From the NCBI RefSeq assembly GCF_003072645.1, contig NZ_CP028897.1, forward strand, positions 2,989,658 through 3,053,657: DNA of 64,000 nucleotides. Reading direction: 5' to 3'. A program made the position numbers and the translations under genes. Shown here piece after piece: positions 11,132 to 21,776 of the stretch. The notes beneath the pieces were generated by a model. It saw nothing but the letters and a program-made list of their open reading frames with translations. It searched no databases and was not told the DNA's origin. Each line of letters starts with the position of its first letter. The stretch's first letter is position 1. The stretch is from Dongshaea marina (GTDB lineage Bacteria > Pseudomonadota > Gammaproteobacteria > Enterobacterales > Aeromonadaceae).

Positions 11132-12958
11132 CTAATGATGCAATGCATGAAAGATTTTTTCTGCCATTGCCGCGCTGATCCCAGGGACTTTGGTTAAATC
11201 TTCCACGCTTGCTGCCATCACCTCCTGGATCCCCCCAAGATACTTCAACAATGCCTGGCGCCGTTTAGCCCCCACCCCGGGGATCTGCTGCAGAGCACTC
11301 GAGGTTCGAGCCTTGCCGCGTCGCTGCCTGTGCCCACCAATCGCAAATCGGTGGGCCTCATCGCGGATCTGCTGTATGAGGTGCAGGGCCGGGTGATCCG
11401 AATCCAGATTTATCTTCTGGTAACTCCCCCCGAGGATCAGGGTTTCCAGTCCGGGCTTGCGCCCCTCTCCCTTGGCGATCCCGATAAGCAGAGGCCTGGG
11501 TTCAGCCAGGGAGTCTAACCAGGGACTCAGCACCTCTTCGGCACTGCTGAGCTGCCCCTTGCCACCATCGATCCAGATGATATCCGGCAGACACTGATCT
11601 TTTGTGCCCTTGAGGTAGCGGCGCTGAAGGACCTGGCGCATCGCTGCATAATCGTCTCCCGGCGTGATCCCCTCGATATTAAAGCGCCGATATTGAGAGT
11701 TCTGCGGACCGTTACGATCAAACACCACACAGGATCCCACCGTCTTCTCCCCCATGGTGTGGGAGATATCAAAACACTCCATCCTCGAAACCGGCAGCTT
11801 CAACTGGAGTAACTGCTCCAGTTGGCGATAGCGCTCATTCAGGGTCGCCCGGCTCGAAAGCCGTGTCGCCAGGGCACTGCTGGCATTGGTGACCGCCAGC
11901 TTAGTCAGCGAAGACTTATGAGGACCTCTGGCGAGCTGCAGCCGTACCGGATGCCCCGCCTGAGCACTCAAAGACTCAGCCAACAGTGTCATCTCATCCG
12001 CCGACTCAGAGAGTAGCACCCGCCTTGGCAGCTGGCGCTTGTCCCCCTGCTCCAGATAAAACTGCAGAATGAAGGCGCGTAACAGCTCCCCATGATCGGT
12101 ATCGGCTGGGATCTTGGGAAAGTAGCTGCGACTTCCCAGCACTTTCTGTTCACGAATGAACAGCAGGTGAACACAGGCGAGCCCCTGGGAGCTTGCAACC
12201 CCGATCACATCCAGAGCTTCCTCTCCATAGCCTTCAACGCTCTGCTGTTGTTGGAGCTGGCGAAGCATCTGGATCTGATCGCGATATTGAGCGGCCTGTT
12301 CAAACTGCAGGGCCTGACTGGCCTGCTCCATCTTCTCCACCAGCAGGCCGATCAACTCCTGACTGCGCCCCTTAAGAAACACCCGCGCCATCTCAAGCTG
12401 CTGCTGGTACTCCTGCTCGGTTATCTTGTCGACACAAGGTGCGCTGCAGCGCCCCAGCTGATAGCTGAGACAGGGCCTAGAGCGGTGAGAAAAAACCGAA
12501 TCCGGACAGGGGCGTAGCTTAAACAGCTTCTGCAGAAGCTGCATGCTGTCGCGGGCAGCGCCCCCATTGGGATATGGACCAAAGTACTGGTGTTTGCCTT
12601 TACGTGGCCCGCGATACAGGCTGATCCTGGGATATTGATGGGCACTGAGAACGATGAAGGGGTAGGATTTATCATCACGCAGCAGAATGTTATATCTGGG
12701 CTGGTAACGCTTGATGTAATTCTGCTCTAGCACCAGCGCTTCGGCTTCGGTGTGAGTCACTGTGACATCGATGGAGGCTATCTTTGAGACCAGAACCTGA
12801 GTCTTGCCCCGGTCGACCCGCTCCCGAAAATAGGAGGCCAGGCGCTTTTTTAGATCTTTTGCCTTGCCGACATAGATCGCCTCACCACGCTCATCATACA
12901 TGCGATAAACGCCACTTTGATGAGTGACAGTGCTTAGAAATGTCTTGGGATCAAACAC
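11132..12958 (-). CDS. uvrC: Excinuclease ABC subunit C
   Basis: The 608-residue nuclease makes both incisions in UvrABC nucleotide excision repair. The N-terminal GIY-YIG domain begins GVYRMYDERGEAIYVGKAKDLKKRL. A four-cysteine cluster (RPCPDSVF, RPCLSYQLGRCSAPC) follows near residue 150. A UVR motif lies near 200-235, the RNase H-like endonuclease half contains ECFDISHTMGE and IWIDGGKGQL, and the protein ends in a helix-hairpin-helix pair (IPGVGAKRRQALL, VPGISAAMAEKI). It lies between uvrY and pgsA, and co-transcription with uvrY is usual in this group. Confidence 0.98.
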   Translation of the reverse strand: MFDPKTFLSTVTHQSGVYRMYDERGEAIYVGKAKDLKKRLASYFRERVDRGKTQVLVSKIASIDVTVTHTEAEALVLEQNYIKRYQPRYNILLRDDKSYPFIVLSAHQYPRISLYRGPRKGKHQYFGPYPNGGAARDSMQLLQKLFKLRPCPDSVFSHRSRPCLSYQLGRCSAPCVDKITEQEYQQQLEMARVFLKGRSQELIGLLVEKMEQASQALQFEQAAQYRDQIQMLRQLQQQQSVEGYGEEALDVIGVASSQGLACVHLLFIREQKVLGSRSYFPKIPADTDHGELLRAFILQFYLEQGDKRQLPRRVLLSESADEMTLLAESLSAQAGHPVRLQLARGPHKSSLTKLAVTNASSALATRLSSRATLNERYRQLEQLLQLKLPVSRMECFDISHTMGEKTVGSCVVFDRNGPQNSQYRRFNIEGITPGDDYAAMRQVLQRRYLKGTKDQCLPDIIWIDGGKGQLSSAEEVLSPWLDSLAEPRPLLIGIAKGEGRKPGLETLILGGSYQKINLDSDHPALHLIQQIRDEAHRFAIGGHRQRRGKARTSSALQQIPGVGAKRRQALLKYLGGIQEVMAASVEDLTKVPGISAAMAEKIFHALHH

Positions 12959-12989
12959 GCGTGTGGAGTTTCCGATTCAACTGAAAGGC

Positions 12990-13634
12990 TCACAGGCCAT
13001 CGGTACTTAACATTCCATAGCGGATCGCCAGGTGAGTCAGCTCCACATCGCCACCAATATTCAGTTTATTGAACAGCCGATAGCGGTAGCTGTTGACGGT
13101 TTTTGGGCTGAGGTTTAGCTGCTCAGAAATCTCGGTGACCTTCTGTCCCTTGGTGATCATCAGCATGATCTGCAGCTCGCGCTCCGAGAGACTCTTGAAG
13201 GGGTTATCCTGAGGCGCGTCAAACTGGCTGAGTGCCATCTGCTGGGCCACCACAGGTGAGATAAAGCGTTGACCACTATGGACCTGACGAATCGCCTGGA
13301 TCATCTCACGGGGGGCGGCGCCCTTGGTCAGGTAACCGGCGGCTCCCGCCTGCATCATTCGGGTGGGAAATGGATTCTCGGTATGCACGGTCAGGACGAT
13401 GATCTTGATGTCCGGGTTGAAACGTAAAATCTTACGTGTTGCTTCCAGTCCACCGATCCCCGGCATATTCATATCCATCATCACCACATCGGCAGGATTT
13501 TCCCGGCACCACTGGACCGCCTTTTCTCCACTATCCACCTCACCGGCAACTTCCATGCCGCGAACATCTTCCAGGATACGACGGATCCCGGTCCGGACCA
13601 GTTCATGATCATCAACCAGTAATACACGAATCAA
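12990..13634 (-). CDS. uvrY: Response regulator UvrY (GacA/VarA/SirA family)
   Basis: This LuxR/FixJ-type regulator has 214 residues from a TTG start at 13634 (reads MIRVLLVDDHELVRTGIRRILED). GGAG lies about nine bases before this start, and the resulting N-terminus matches E. coli UvrY; a GTG further upstream would add residues absent from the family. The phosphoacceptor is Asp54 (VVMMDMNMPGIGG). The C-terminal helix-turn-helix contains LSERELQIMLMITKGQKVTEISEQLNLSPKTVNSYRYRLF. With BarA it activates CsrB-type sRNAs. A CsrB-like RNA with a UvrY-like half-site is encoded at 26,697-26,961. Confidence 0.95.
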   Translation of the reverse strand: MIRVLLVDDHELVRTGIRRILEDVRGMEVAGEVDSGEKAVQWCRENPADVVMMDMNMPGIGGLEATRKILRFNPDIKIIVLTVHTENPFPTRMMQAGAAGYLTKGAAPREMIQAIRQVHSGQRFISPVVAQQMALSQFDAPQDNPFKSLSERELQIMLMITKGQKVTEISEQLNLSPKTVNSYRYRLFNKLNIGGDVELTHLAIRYGMLSTDGL

Positions 13635-13725
13635 AACGATAATCTCCACATGAACTAAAACAGCTTTATGCACCCGAAAAACTTAGCGGCCTGCTTAGTT
13701 ATAATAGCGAATGTTGCGAAAAGAG

Positions 13726-13761
13726 AAAATGGTCAACTCCGACAGGAAGCTGACCATTTTT
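13726..13761 (-). terminator. Bidirectional-looking terminator after ppiD
   Basis: AAAATGGTCA pairs with TGACCATTTT around a 15-base loop. A-runs and T-runs on both sides allow termination on either strand. By position it ends the ppiD transcript before uvrY. Confidence 0.65.
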
Positions 13762-13802
13762 AAGGCATGCTCACTCTGGCTCAGAGCAAGCAGGCAAGCG
13801 GA

Positions 13803-15722
13803 TCACTGCGACGACTCAGAGTCTGAGGCAGCTTTATCCGGATAGCTGATCTCGGCGTTCTTACGCAAGGTCTTGATCAGCGCCTGATAATCGGCTCCCT
13901 GACGCATCTTAAGAATCTGCTGAGTCATCACGGCCGCAAGCTGAGGCTCATTCTTACCCGGAGTCACCTTCAGCAGCTCAACCAGGGCTTCATCACCTCC
14001 GGGCAGCGAAATCACCTGGATGGAGCGATGCTTATCGCTTGGATGAGGCATGGTAAACAGGGTCTGCACCAGATTGGCAGGTAGCTTGTTATCAAAGCGC
14101 GCAACATTGTTCGCGGTCTTGAGCTCCCAGCCATGCTGTTTCAACTCAGCTGCAATCGACTTACCAGATTGCAACTTCACCAGCAGCTGATTTGCAACTT
14201 CGGTCGCTTTGGCCGCCGCCTTCTGATCGGTTAGCTGGCTCTTCGCCAGATCCTTTACTTCAGAGTAAGGTTTCACCGCCTGCTCTTTGTAGCCAACGAT
14301 ATGCAGGACCAGTACCTGATCGTCGGAGATCTGCAGTGCATCTGAGTTGGTATTATCCTGACGCAGTGACTCGGAGAAAGCCGCCTTGAGCGCCTTATCA
14401 CTGTTCAGGGGTGCCGGTGCATCACCACGGCTGAAATAGCCCGTCTTCTGAACCTTAAGGCCAACCTGCTCTGCGGCATAATCCAGTGAGTCCGGGTTCT
14501 CAAAGGTCAGATCCGCAAGCTTTTGCTGGGTATCATAGAACTTGTCTTTTGCCTTGTTGAGCTTCAGGGTCTGCTCTACGTCTGCTTTGACCTCAGCAAA
14601 TGGCAGAGTCTGCTTAGGACGAACGCCCAACAGCTTGATGATGTGATAGCCAAACTGACTCTTCACAACCCCGGAGAGCTCCCCTGGCTTATTCAGAGCA
14701 AAGGCCGCCTTCTCAAAGGCCGGATCCATCACGCCCTTACCAAACCAGCTCAGATCGCCGCCCTTCTTAGCTGAGAAGATATCCTGAGAGTCTTTTTTGG
14801 CCAGGGTTGCAAAATCGGCGCCCTGCTTGAGCTCTTTTAGGATCGTCTCGGCCTTTTGCTCGGCTGCCTTCGGATCTTTGCCGAACTTCACCAGAATATG
14901 CGCGACATGGATCTTCTCAGGGCGTACATATTGGCTCTTGTGCTGCTCATAGTACTGCTTGGCATCGGTAGTGGCCACCTTGATGGTGCTCGCCAGATCC
15001 TTTGCATTAAGCAGCAGGTAATTGACCTTCACCTCTTCGGGACGCATGAAGCGCTGATGATTGGCATCATAGTAGGCTTTGACATCCGCATCGGTCAGCT
15101 TCACCTCTTTGAGGAAAGGTTTATGCGGGATCATCAGGTAGCGGATATCCCGAGTCTGGCGCAGCAGGGTCTCCAGAGATTTGGCTTCATCGGGCAGTAC
15201 AAAGTCATCCTGCACCATGCCATTGATGAACTGCTGGCGAGACAGATCATGAATCATGCTCGCGGCAAACTGATCGGGCGTTTGATTACTGCGGGCCAGC
15301 AGTAAACGGTAGCGTTCGTTATCGAACTGACCATCTTTTTGAAAAGCAGGCATAGAGCGGATCAGCGCTTTTACCTGTGCATCACTGACACGCAACCCCA
15401 TATCGGAAACGGTTTGGTTGAGCAGGGTCTCATTGATCATGTTCTGCAGCACGTTCTCACGCAGCTGCTTGAGGTATTGAGGGTTGCCCGCCAGTTTAGA
15501 AAATTCACTGCCCATCTGCTGTTGCAAGTTAGAGCGCTCATTCTGATAGGCACGCTCCAGGGCCTGAGATGAAATCGTATCCCCATTGACCTTGGCTGCA
15601 TCCGTATCCGCAGGGCGATTCATGTAGCTGCCAACACCAGCCAAAGCAAATGAGATAATGATCAAAGACAGGATGATCTTAACAAAGATGCTGTTCGTGC
15701 CTTCGCTTAACTTCTCCAACAT
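13803..15722 (-). CDS. ppiD: Periplasmic folding chaperone PpiD (SurA-N and parvulin domains)
   Basis: The 639-residue protein has an N-terminal cytoplasmic tail (MLEKLSEGTNSIFVKI), one membrane helix (about 16-33) and a large periplasmic part. The SurA-N-like chaperone region contains VNGDTISSQALERAYQNE. A parvulin domain at roughly 265-365 includes HVAHILVKFG, GGDLSWFGKG and FGYHIIKL. PpiD associates with the Sec translocon and assists release of secreted proteins. The order lon-hupB-ppiD is the standard gammaproteobacterial one. Length is close to E. coli PpiD (623). Confidence 0.97.
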   Translation of the reverse strand: MLEKLSEGTNSIFVKIILSLIIISFALAGVGSYMNRPADTDAAKVNGDTISSQALERAYQNERSNLQQQMGSEFSKLAGNPQYLKQLRENVLQNMINETLLNQTVSDMGLRVSDAQVKALIRSMPAFQKDGQFDNERYRLLLARSNQTPDQFAASMIHDLSRQQFINGMVQDDFVLPDEAKSLETLLRQTRDIRYLMIPHKPFLKEVKLTDADVKAYYDANHQRFMRPEEVKVNYLLLNAKDLASTIKVATTDAKQYYEQHKSQYVRPEKIHVAHILVKFGKDPKAAEQKAETILKELKQGADFATLAKKDSQDIFSAKKGGDLSWFGKGVMDPAFEKAAFALNKPGELSGVVKSQFGYHIIKLLGVRPKQTLPFAEVKADVEQTLKLNKAKDKFYDTQQKLADLTFENPDSLDYAAEQVGLKVQKTGYFSRGDAPAPLNSDKALKAAFSESLRQDNTNSDALQISDDQVLVLHIVGYKEQAVKPYSEVKDLAKSQLTDQKAAAKATEVANQLLVKLQSGKSIAAELKQHGWELKTANNVARFDNKLPANLVQTLFTMPHPSDKHRSIQVISLPGGDEALVELLKVTPGKNEPQLAAVMTQQILKMRQGADYQALIKTLRKNAEISYPDKAASDSESSQ

Positions 15723-15758
15723 GTTAATTCAGACTCTTGTGATGTGAGATGGCGACCA

Positions 15759-15787
15759 ATAAAAAAGCGCATCCAGTCGATGCGCCT
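15759..15787 (-). terminator. Rho-independent terminator after hupB
   Basis: On the minus strand GGCGCATC and GGATGCGC form a hairpin followed by TTTTTT. It lies between hupB and ppiD. Confidence 0.85.
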
Positions 15788-15869
15788 CGTTCTACGGTCG
15801 GGAATCTAATCACTCGGTGCATCAAGAATGAGATGTTGCTCCACTGATGCACGAGTAGCCAGGTTCCGA

Positions 15870-16142
15870 TTAATTGACAGCGTCTTTCAGCGCTTTACCA
15901 GCTTTGAACGCAGGCACTTTGGCTGCAGCGATCTGGATGGTCTCACCCGTTTGTGGGTTACGGCCACTGCGAGCAGAACGCTCACGAACGCTGAAAGTAC
16001 CGAAGCCAACCAGAGCAACCTGGTCATCCTGCTTCATCGCTTCAGTAATGGCTTCAACAAATGAATCCAGAGCGCGGTTGGCCGAAGCCTTAGAAATATC
16101 AGCGCCTTCAGCGATTCGATCGATCAACTGTGATTTATTCAC
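15870..16142 (-). CDS. hupB: DNA-binding protein HU-beta
   Basis: The 90-residue histone-like protein begins [21 protein letters not shown] and contains the HU signature ([23 protein letters not shown]), whose arm inserts into the DNA minor groove and contains the conserved Pro of RNPQTG. It ends [13 protein letters not shown], as E. coli HupB does. It lies directly after lon on the same strand and is followed by its own terminator. Confidence 0.98.
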   Translation of the reverse strand: MNKSQLIDRIAEGADISKASANRALDSFVEAITEAMKQDDQVALVGFGTFSVRERSARSGRNPQTGETIQIAAAKVPAFKAGKALKDAVN

Positions 16143-16387
16143 GTTTTCTTCCCCTCTTGACTAACTATTGCCACCGGAAACTTATCTCTCCCTGGCCGGG
16201 ACAAGAACTTGAACAGCAACAGACTCAAGAGCCTGTTTCAAGCTAATAACTAAGCAAAACTAACCAATACAACAGCCAATCAACAATTGCCGATCGGCAT
16301 CGGCTAGGTCCGGTTAGTAAGGCTACTGCCGATTCGTCTTTGTGACAAGCCCTGAAACCCTATCTAACCGGTGATTTTTGCACTCTA

Positions 16388-18745
16388 TCAAGCATTCCCT
16401 GTCGATTCTGCCGGATTTTCAACCAGCGCCAGCTTCAGAACCTCATCGATGCGGCGAACGCAACGAATGTCAAGATCCTGTTTAACATTATCTGGAATAT
16501 CTTCCAGGTTCCGCTCGTTCTCGTGAGGGATCAACACGCGTTTGATCCCACCACGATGTGCCGCCAGCAACTTCTCTTTGAGACCGCCGATCGGCAACAC
16601 CTCGCCACGCAGAGTGATCTCCCCCGTCATGGCTACATCTGAGCGTACCGCAATTCCGGTCAAAGAGGAAACCAAAGCGGTGCACATGGCAATCCCCGCA
16701 CTCGGACCGTCTTTCGGCGTTGCACCCTCAGGTACGTGAACATGAATATCCTGTTTCTCATAGAAATCCGCAGGAATATTAAAGCGCTCGGCACGCTCCC
16801 GAACCACTGTCATCGCCGCCTGGATCGACTCCTGCATCACATCCCCCAAAGAGCCGGTATAGGTGAGCTTACCCTTGCCCGGTACCTTGGTCGTCTCTAT
16901 GGTCAGCAGATCGCCGCCCACCTCGGTCCAGGCCAGCCCGGTCACCTGACCGATCTGGTTCTCTTCCTCGGCCTTACCAAAGTCGTACCGACGAACGCCC
17001 ATATAATCTTTGAGGTTCTCGGCCGTGACTGTCACCGCCTTGAGACTCTTATCCAGCAGGATATCTTTGACCGCCTTGCGACAGATCTTGGAGATGGAGC
17101 GCTCCAGGCCACGTACCCCGGCTTCACGGGTGTAGTAGCGGATGATATCGATCAGCGCATCATCCTGGATGACACACTCACTCTTCTTGAGACCATTACG
17201 CTTCTTCTGCTTCTCAATCAGGTGCTGCTTGGCGATATTGAGCTTCTCATCTTCCGTATAACCGGACAGACGGATCACCTCCATCCGATCCAGCAGCGGC
17301 GCCGGAATATTCATCGAGTTGGAGGTTGCAACAAACATCACATCCGAGAGATCGTAATCCACCTCCATGTAATGATCGTTAAAGCTGTTGTTCTGCTCCG
17401 GATCCAGCACCTCCAGCAGGGCTGAGGCGGGATCGCCACGCATATCCGATGACATCTTATCGATCTCATCGAGCAGGAACAGCGGGTTACGCACCCCGAC
17501 CTTGGCCATCTTCTGGATCAGCTTACCCGGCATCGAGCCGATGTAGGTGCGGCGATGACCACGGATCTCCGCCTCATCTCGCACCCCGCCCAAGGCCATC
17601 CGTACATATTTACGGCCGGTGGCACGGGCAATGGACTGACCCAGGGAGGTTTTACCCACTCCGGGAGGCCCTACCAGGCAGAGAATTGGCCCCTTGAGCT
17701 TGTTGACCCGGCTTTGAACCGCCAGGTATTCGAGGATCCGCTCCTTGACCTCTTCCAGTCCGAAGTGGTCGGCATCCAGGATCTCTTTGGCCTTATCGAT
17801 CGCCTTTTTCACCTTGGTGCGCTTCTTCCAGGGCACCTGGATCATCCAGTCGATATAACCGCGAACCACGGTCGCCTCAGCAGACATCGGAGACATCATC
17901 TTGAGCTTATGTAGCTCAGCCTCGGTCTTCTCCCGCGCCTCCTGAGTCATCCCCGACTCATTGATCTTATTTTGCAGCTGCTCAAATTCATCCGGGGTAT
18001 CTTCCAGATCACCCAGCTCTTTTTGAATCGCCTTCATCTGCTCATTGAGATAATACTCGCGCTGGCTCTTCTCCATCTGCTTTTTAACCCGCGAGCGGAT
18101 CCGTTTCTCAACCTGCAGAATGTCGATCTCAGATTCCATACGCGCCATCAGGTACTCAAGACGCTCGGCAACATCGGTGATCTCCAGCACCTGCTGCTTC
18201 TCATCGAGTTTCAGTGGCATGTGTGCCGCCATGGTATCGGCCAGGCGCGCCGCATCATCGATGGCAGAGATGGAGGTGAGCACCTCGGGTGGGATCTTCT
18301 TATTAAGCTTGATATAGCCTTCGAACTGGCTGATCGCCGAGCGGATCAGTACATCCTGCTCAGCATCCTGCAGCTCCTGGGTCGGCATCAGCTCGATCTC
18401 GGCGGTGAAATACTCCTCATCACCCTGCAGGCTCTTGAGCTCTGCCCGCTGAACCCCCTCTACCAGCACCTTGACCGTGCCATCGGGAAGCTTGAGAAGC
18501 TGTAAAATATTGGCCAGAGAGCCGACCTGGTAGAGATCATCTCCGGTCGGTTCATCTACGGAAGCATCGCGCTGGGCGATCAGTAATACCTTCTTGTCCT
18601 GCTCCATCGCCACTTCAAGGCAGCGGATCGATTTCTCGCGTCCCACAAACAGTGGGATCACCATGTGCGGATAAACCACCACATCCCGCAAGGGAAGAAC
18701 AGGAAGCTCGTTGCGTTCTTCAAAACGCTCTGAATTCATAGACAT
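16388..18745 (-). CDS. lon: ATP-dependent protease Lon
   Basis: The 785-residue cytoplasmic protease has the N-terminal substrate-binding domain starting [23 protein letters not shown], the AAA+ module with Walker [10 protein letters not shown] (near residue 355) and Walker [10 protein letters not shown], and the C-terminal Ser-Lys protease domain with catalytic Ser in PKDGPSAG and Lys in [10 protein letters not shown]. It degrades misfolded and regulatory proteins. A ribosome site AGAGGA precedes the ATG at 18745. The length is that of E. coli Lon (784). Confidence 0.99.
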   Translation of the reverse strand: MSMNSERFEERNELPVLPLRDVVVYPHMVIPLFVGREKSIRCLEVAMEQDKKVLLIAQRDASVDEPTGDDLYQVGSLANILQLLKLPDGTVKVLVEGVQRAELKSLQGDEEYFTAEIELMPTQELQDAEQDVLIRSAISQFEGYIKLNKKIPPEVLTSISAIDDAARLADTMAAHMPLKLDEKQQVLEITDVAERLEYLMARMESEIDILQVEKRIRSRVKKQMEKSQREYYLNEQMKAIQKELGDLEDTPDEFEQLQNKINESGMTQEAREKTEAELHKLKMMSPMSAEATVVRGYIDWMIQVPWKKRTKVKKAIDKAKEILDADHFGLEEVKERILEYLAVQSRVNKLKGPILCLVGPPGVGKTSLGQSIARATGRKYVRMALGGVRDEAEIRGHRRTYIGSMPGKLIQKMAKVGVRNPLFLLDEIDKMSSDMRGDPASALLEVLDPEQNNSFNDHYMEVDYDLSDVMFVATSNSMNIPAPLLDRMEVIRLSGYTEDEKLNIAKQHLIEKQKKRNGLKKSECVIQDDALIDIIRYYTREAGVRGLERSISKICRKAVKDILLDKSLKAVTVTAENLKDYMGVRRYDFGKAEEENQIGQVTGLAWTEVGGDLLTIETTKVPGKGKLTYTGSLGDVMQESIQAAMTVVRERAERFNIPADFYEKQDIHVHVPEGATPKDGPSAGIAMCTALVSSLTGIAVRSDVAMTGEITLRGEVLPIGGLKEKLLAAHRGGIKRVLIPHENERNLEDIPDNVKQDLDIRCVRRIDEVLKLALVENPAESTGNA

Positions 18746-18779
18746 CCTCTTTGAATAGCTCAGCTTCAGGCTTTGAACG

Positions 18780-18809
18780 ACTATATGAGGGCATAATTTG
18801 GAAAATCAA
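18780..18809 (-). promoter_or_regulatory. Candidate sigma-70 promoter of lon
   Basis: On the minus strand TTGATT and TATAGT are 18 bp apart, about 35-60 bases upstream of the lon start. A CCCTCATAT stretch overlapping the -10 region faintly resembles a sigma-32 -10 element, as expected for lon, but I see no matching sigma-32 -35 at the right distance. Confidence 0.4.
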
Positions 18810-18862
18810 TGATGATTTTTCTTCGAATGACGACCACAGCTGTCAGCTCAGAAACTCTATCT

Positions 18863-19252
18863 CTATTTTTTGTTGGGTGTCCGGGTCACAACCAGACTCG
18901 AATCACACCATTGTAACCGATAACAACCGATCTTATCTGCCAAATGCTCCCGTAAATTTTCATCGGGTACATATCCAAGTTCAACACTCAGGGTTTCGAG
19001 AGAAAACTCGGCCGCAAGACGGATCAGGATCTGCAAATTCTTATGATCGGCGAGCTTTACGGAAAGCAGGGCTGCGGCTTGCTGCTCAAAATCCTTCTGC
19101 AGATCCTCACAGACTAACCAGCGCCACCCCATACCAAAGATCGGCGAGACCTTTTGAATGATCCCCTCCAGGGAGAAAAGTTTGCGATGAGAGGTCTCCA
19201 GTAGCTCAGGAAGAGACACAGATAACTCTCTTCTATCCAGGGTATTATTCAT
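18863..19252 (-). CDS. Hypothetical protein between lon and fhs
   Basis: The 129-residue product (MNNTLDRRELSVSLPELLETSHRKLF..., ending VVTRTPNKK) is soluble and slightly acidic, with no signal peptide and two tryptophans in GMGWRWLVCEDL. I recognise no family. ATG 19252 is chosen because GGGG lies at a suitable distance upstream; an in-frame ATG six codons earlier lacks a ribosome site. It is read away from fhs and toward lon. The overlapping opposite-strand frame has no supporting signal. Confidence 0.55.
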   Translation of the reverse strand: MNNTLDRRELSVSLPELLETSHRKLFSLEGIIQKVSPIFGMGWRWLVCEDLQKDFEQQAAALLSVKLADHKNLQILIRLAAEFSLETLSVELGYVPDENLREHLADKIGCYRLQWCDSSLVVTRTPNKK

Positions 19253-19341
19253 CACCTTGACCCCGGGCATTTAAATTTGTCTCAAAATCGACTAGACTCC
19301 GCACCATCCTTGAATCCCCCATCATTGGATAGACGTACAAC

Positions 19342-21078
19342 ATGATAAGCGATCTGGAAATATCACGCCAAACAAAGCTAAGGCCCATCAGTTACATCGC
19401 AAAACGGTTAGGCTTGTCGGAGCAGGAATACGAACCCCACGGTCACCATAAGGCCAAACTCGACTCCACTCCCCTGCTCTCTCGCCTCAAAACCCGCCCC
19501 AACGGCAAACTCATCCTGGTCACCGCCATCACTCCCACCCCACTGGGTGAAGGCAAAACAGTTACTACCATAGGTCTCTCCCAAGCTCTCAATAAAACCC
19601 ATAAGGCCCTCGCCTGTATTCGCCAGCCCAGCATGGGCCCGGTGTTTGGCCTCAAGGGTGGCGCAGCCGGAGGTGGCTACTCCCAGGTGGTGCCGATGGA
19701 GGAGATGAACCTGCATCTGACCGGTGATATCCATGCCGTGAGTGCCGCCCATAACCTGGCCGCGGCAGCGTTGGACGCCCGGCTGTTCCACGAAGAGCGT
19801 TTAGGCGATGAATACCAGAAAAAGACCGGCCAACCCCGGCTGAATATAGATCCCAAGCGGATCGTCTGGCCACGGGTTGTGGATCACAATGACCGCGCCC
19901 TGCGCCACATCACGGTCGGCCAGGGTGGCGATAAAGATGGGGTCGAGCGCAGCGATAGCTTTTATATCACCGCAGCCTCTGAGCTGATGGCAATTTTAGC
20001 ACTCTCTAAGGATCTCCAGGATATGCGTCAGCGCCTGGGCCGGACCATAGTCGCCTATGATCTGCAGGGCAAACCCATCACCTGTGAGATGCTCAAAGTC
20101 GCAGGCGCGATGGCAGTGACCCTCAAGGATGCACTCAAGCCCAACCTGCTGCAGACCACGGAAAACAGCCCGGTTCTGGTCCACACCGGCCCCTTTGCCA
20201 ACATCGCTCACGGCAACTCTTCTGTCATCGCCGATGAGATTGGGATCAAGCTTGCCGATTATGTGGTGACCGAGGGCGGCTTTGGCTCCGACATGGGGAT
20301 GGAGAAGTACTTCAACATTAAGTACCGTCAATCCGGGATCGCCCCCTCCTGCGTGGTGGTGGTTGCCACCCTACGCGGCCTTAAATCCCACGCCCATAAA
20401 TATCAGCAGACACAAAAGGCTCCTAGTGCCAAAGAGCTGGCCCTGCCAGATCAGGAGGGACTGGAAGAGGGCGCAGAAAACCTGGGTTGGCATATCCAAA
20501 ATGGCCTGCGCTACGGCCAGCCGGTGGTGGTTGCCATCAACCGTTTTGCCGAAGATACCGAAGAGGAACTAGAGTGGCTGAAGAGCTGGGCGAAATCACA
20601 GGGCGCTTTTGCCGCCTGTGAAAGCCAGGCGTTTGCCCACGGTGGATGCGGGGCCCTCGAGCTGGCGCAGGCGGTACAAAAAGCCTGTGAGCTGCCTCAG
20701 GCCAAGCCTCAGCTTCTGTATGAAGAGAGTATGACCATTACTCAGAAACTGCTGAGTCTGGTTGAGTGTGGCTATGGTGGTAAGGGAATTCACCTCTCCA
20801 ACCAGGCGCGCCAGGAGATTGAGCAGCTGGAAGCGGGAGGCTTTGGAAAACTGCCGATCTGCATGGCCAAGACCCCGGCTTCTATCAGCCATGACCCAAG
20901 CCTCAAGGGAGCCCCCCAGGGTTTTGTGGTGCCGATCAACTCGGTGAAGGTCAATGCCGGCGCAGGTTTTATCTATGTACTGTGCGGCGCCGTGATGACC
21001 ATGCCGGGACTGGGGGAGAATGCCGCTTACCATCAGATCGATATCGATGCGAATGGGGAGATCCTGGGGCTTTCCTAA
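19342..21078 (+). CDS. fhs: Formate-tetrahydrofolate ligase
   Basis: The 578-residue enzyme makes 10-formyl-THF from formate, ATP and THF, feeding purine and fMet synthesis. The family's P-loop is visible as [20 protein letters not shown] (about residues 65-84), followed by the conserved [23 protein letters not shown] region and [16 protein letters not shown]. The C-terminus contains [15 protein letters not shown]. The length is typical. It is a single-gene unit with its own terminator. It co-occurs in the window with purF and folE, but proximity does not imply a shared operon. Confidence 0.98.
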   Translation: MISDLEISRQTKLRPISYIAKRLGLSEQEYEPHGHHKAKLDSTPLLSRLKTRPNGKLILVTAITPTPLGEGKTVTTIGLSQALNKTHKALACIRQPSMGPVFGLKGGAAGGGYSQVVPMEEMNLHLTGDIHAVSAAHNLAAAALDARLFHEERLGDEYQKKTGQPRLNIDPKRIVWPRVVDHNDRALRHITVGQGGDKDGVERSDSFYITAASELMAILALSKDLQDMRQRLGRTIVAYDLQGKPITCEMLKVAGAMAVTLKDALKPNLLQTTENSPVLVHTGPFANIAHGNSSVIADEIGIKLADYVVTEGGFGSDMGMEKYFNIKYRQSGIAPSCVVVVATLRGLKSHAHKYQQTQKAPSAKELALPDQEGLEEGAENLGWHIQNGLRYGQPVVVAINRFAEDTEEELEWLKSWAKSQGAFAACESQAFAHGGCGALELAQAVQKACELPQAKPQLLYEESMTITQKLLSLVECGYGGKGIHLSNQARQEIEQLEAGGFGKLPICMAKTPASISHDPSLKGAPQGFVVPINSVKVNAGAGFIYVLCGAVMTMPGLGENAAYHQIDIDANGEILGLS

Positions 21079-21107
21079 GCCCCCAATGTGAAAGAGCATC
21101 CCCAGGC

Positions 21108-21136
21108 AAGAGCTGCATGATGCGGCTCTTTTTTTT
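21108..21136 (+). terminator. Rho-independent terminator after fhs
   Basis: AAGAGC and GCTCTT pair, with an inner GCA/TGC, followed by eight T residues. Confidence 0.85.
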
Positions 21137-21221
21137 GTCCTCAGGGTAAGCGGATGGCTGCCAACGGATCTTGAGCTTTTTCATCTGGACTCACCTCCCT
21201 GTGCCATTCTGCGGTAACAGT

Positions 21222-21734
21222 CTATCTTGTACCCGGTTGTGTATCTATCTCATAGCTCAGCAGCATATCGTTCCAGTCGACCTCACCATGATTGGATGCA
21301 GATCTTCCCAAAAACTTAAATCCCAGCTGCCGATAAAAACCGATAAGTGGTTCTTTACAGGTTAACACCATGCCAAGGTGACCACGTTTTATGCTGATTT
21401 CGATGAAGTGCTTCATCAGCAGCAAAGCATACCCTCTGCGTTGAAACTCGGGGGCAACGGCCAATCCGAATACGGTTTGATACTTTCCATCAGGGCAGTG
21501 AAGAGAAGCATCTGAATAGAGTTCATCGGGTAACTCGGGGGTATTGGTAATACAACCGTTGATATGCCCCACCACGATGCCATCGACTTCAAGCACGTAG
21601 AAACACTCAGGGAATGTGGCAAACCGTTCTTTAAATCTGCTCAAGCTGGCAGCCTCTGCTTTGGGGAAACAGAGATTTTCTATTTCAGAGATTCGAGCAA
21701 TATCTTCAGCTTTTGCTGGACGTAGCTTATGCAC
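21222..21734 (-). CDS. GNAT family N-acetyltransferase
   Basis: The 170-residue protein starts MHKLRPAKAEDIARISEIENLCFP and contains the acetyl-CoA-binding motif A as VFGLAVAPEFQRRGYALLLM (Q/RxxGxA type) near residues 88-107, then the motif-B region MVLTCKEPLIGFYRQLGFKFLG. The layout resembles AANAT-like acetyltransferases with an FPKAEAA stretch. The substrate is unknown. The next gene upstream on the same strand is a second GNAT protein, so the two may be one transcript. Confidence 0.8.
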   Translation of the reverse strand: MHKLRPAKAEDIARISEIENLCFPKAEAASLSRFKERFATFPECFYVLEVDGIVVGHINGCITNTPELPDELYSDASLHCPDGKYQTVFGLAVAPEFQRRGYALLLMKHFIEISIKRGHLGMVLTCKEPLIGFYRQLGFKFLGRSASNHGEVDWNDMLLSYEIDTQPGTR

Positions 21735-21776
21735 AAGCCCTCCTGAGGCTGGATGGAAACAGAGGCGTTGATACCT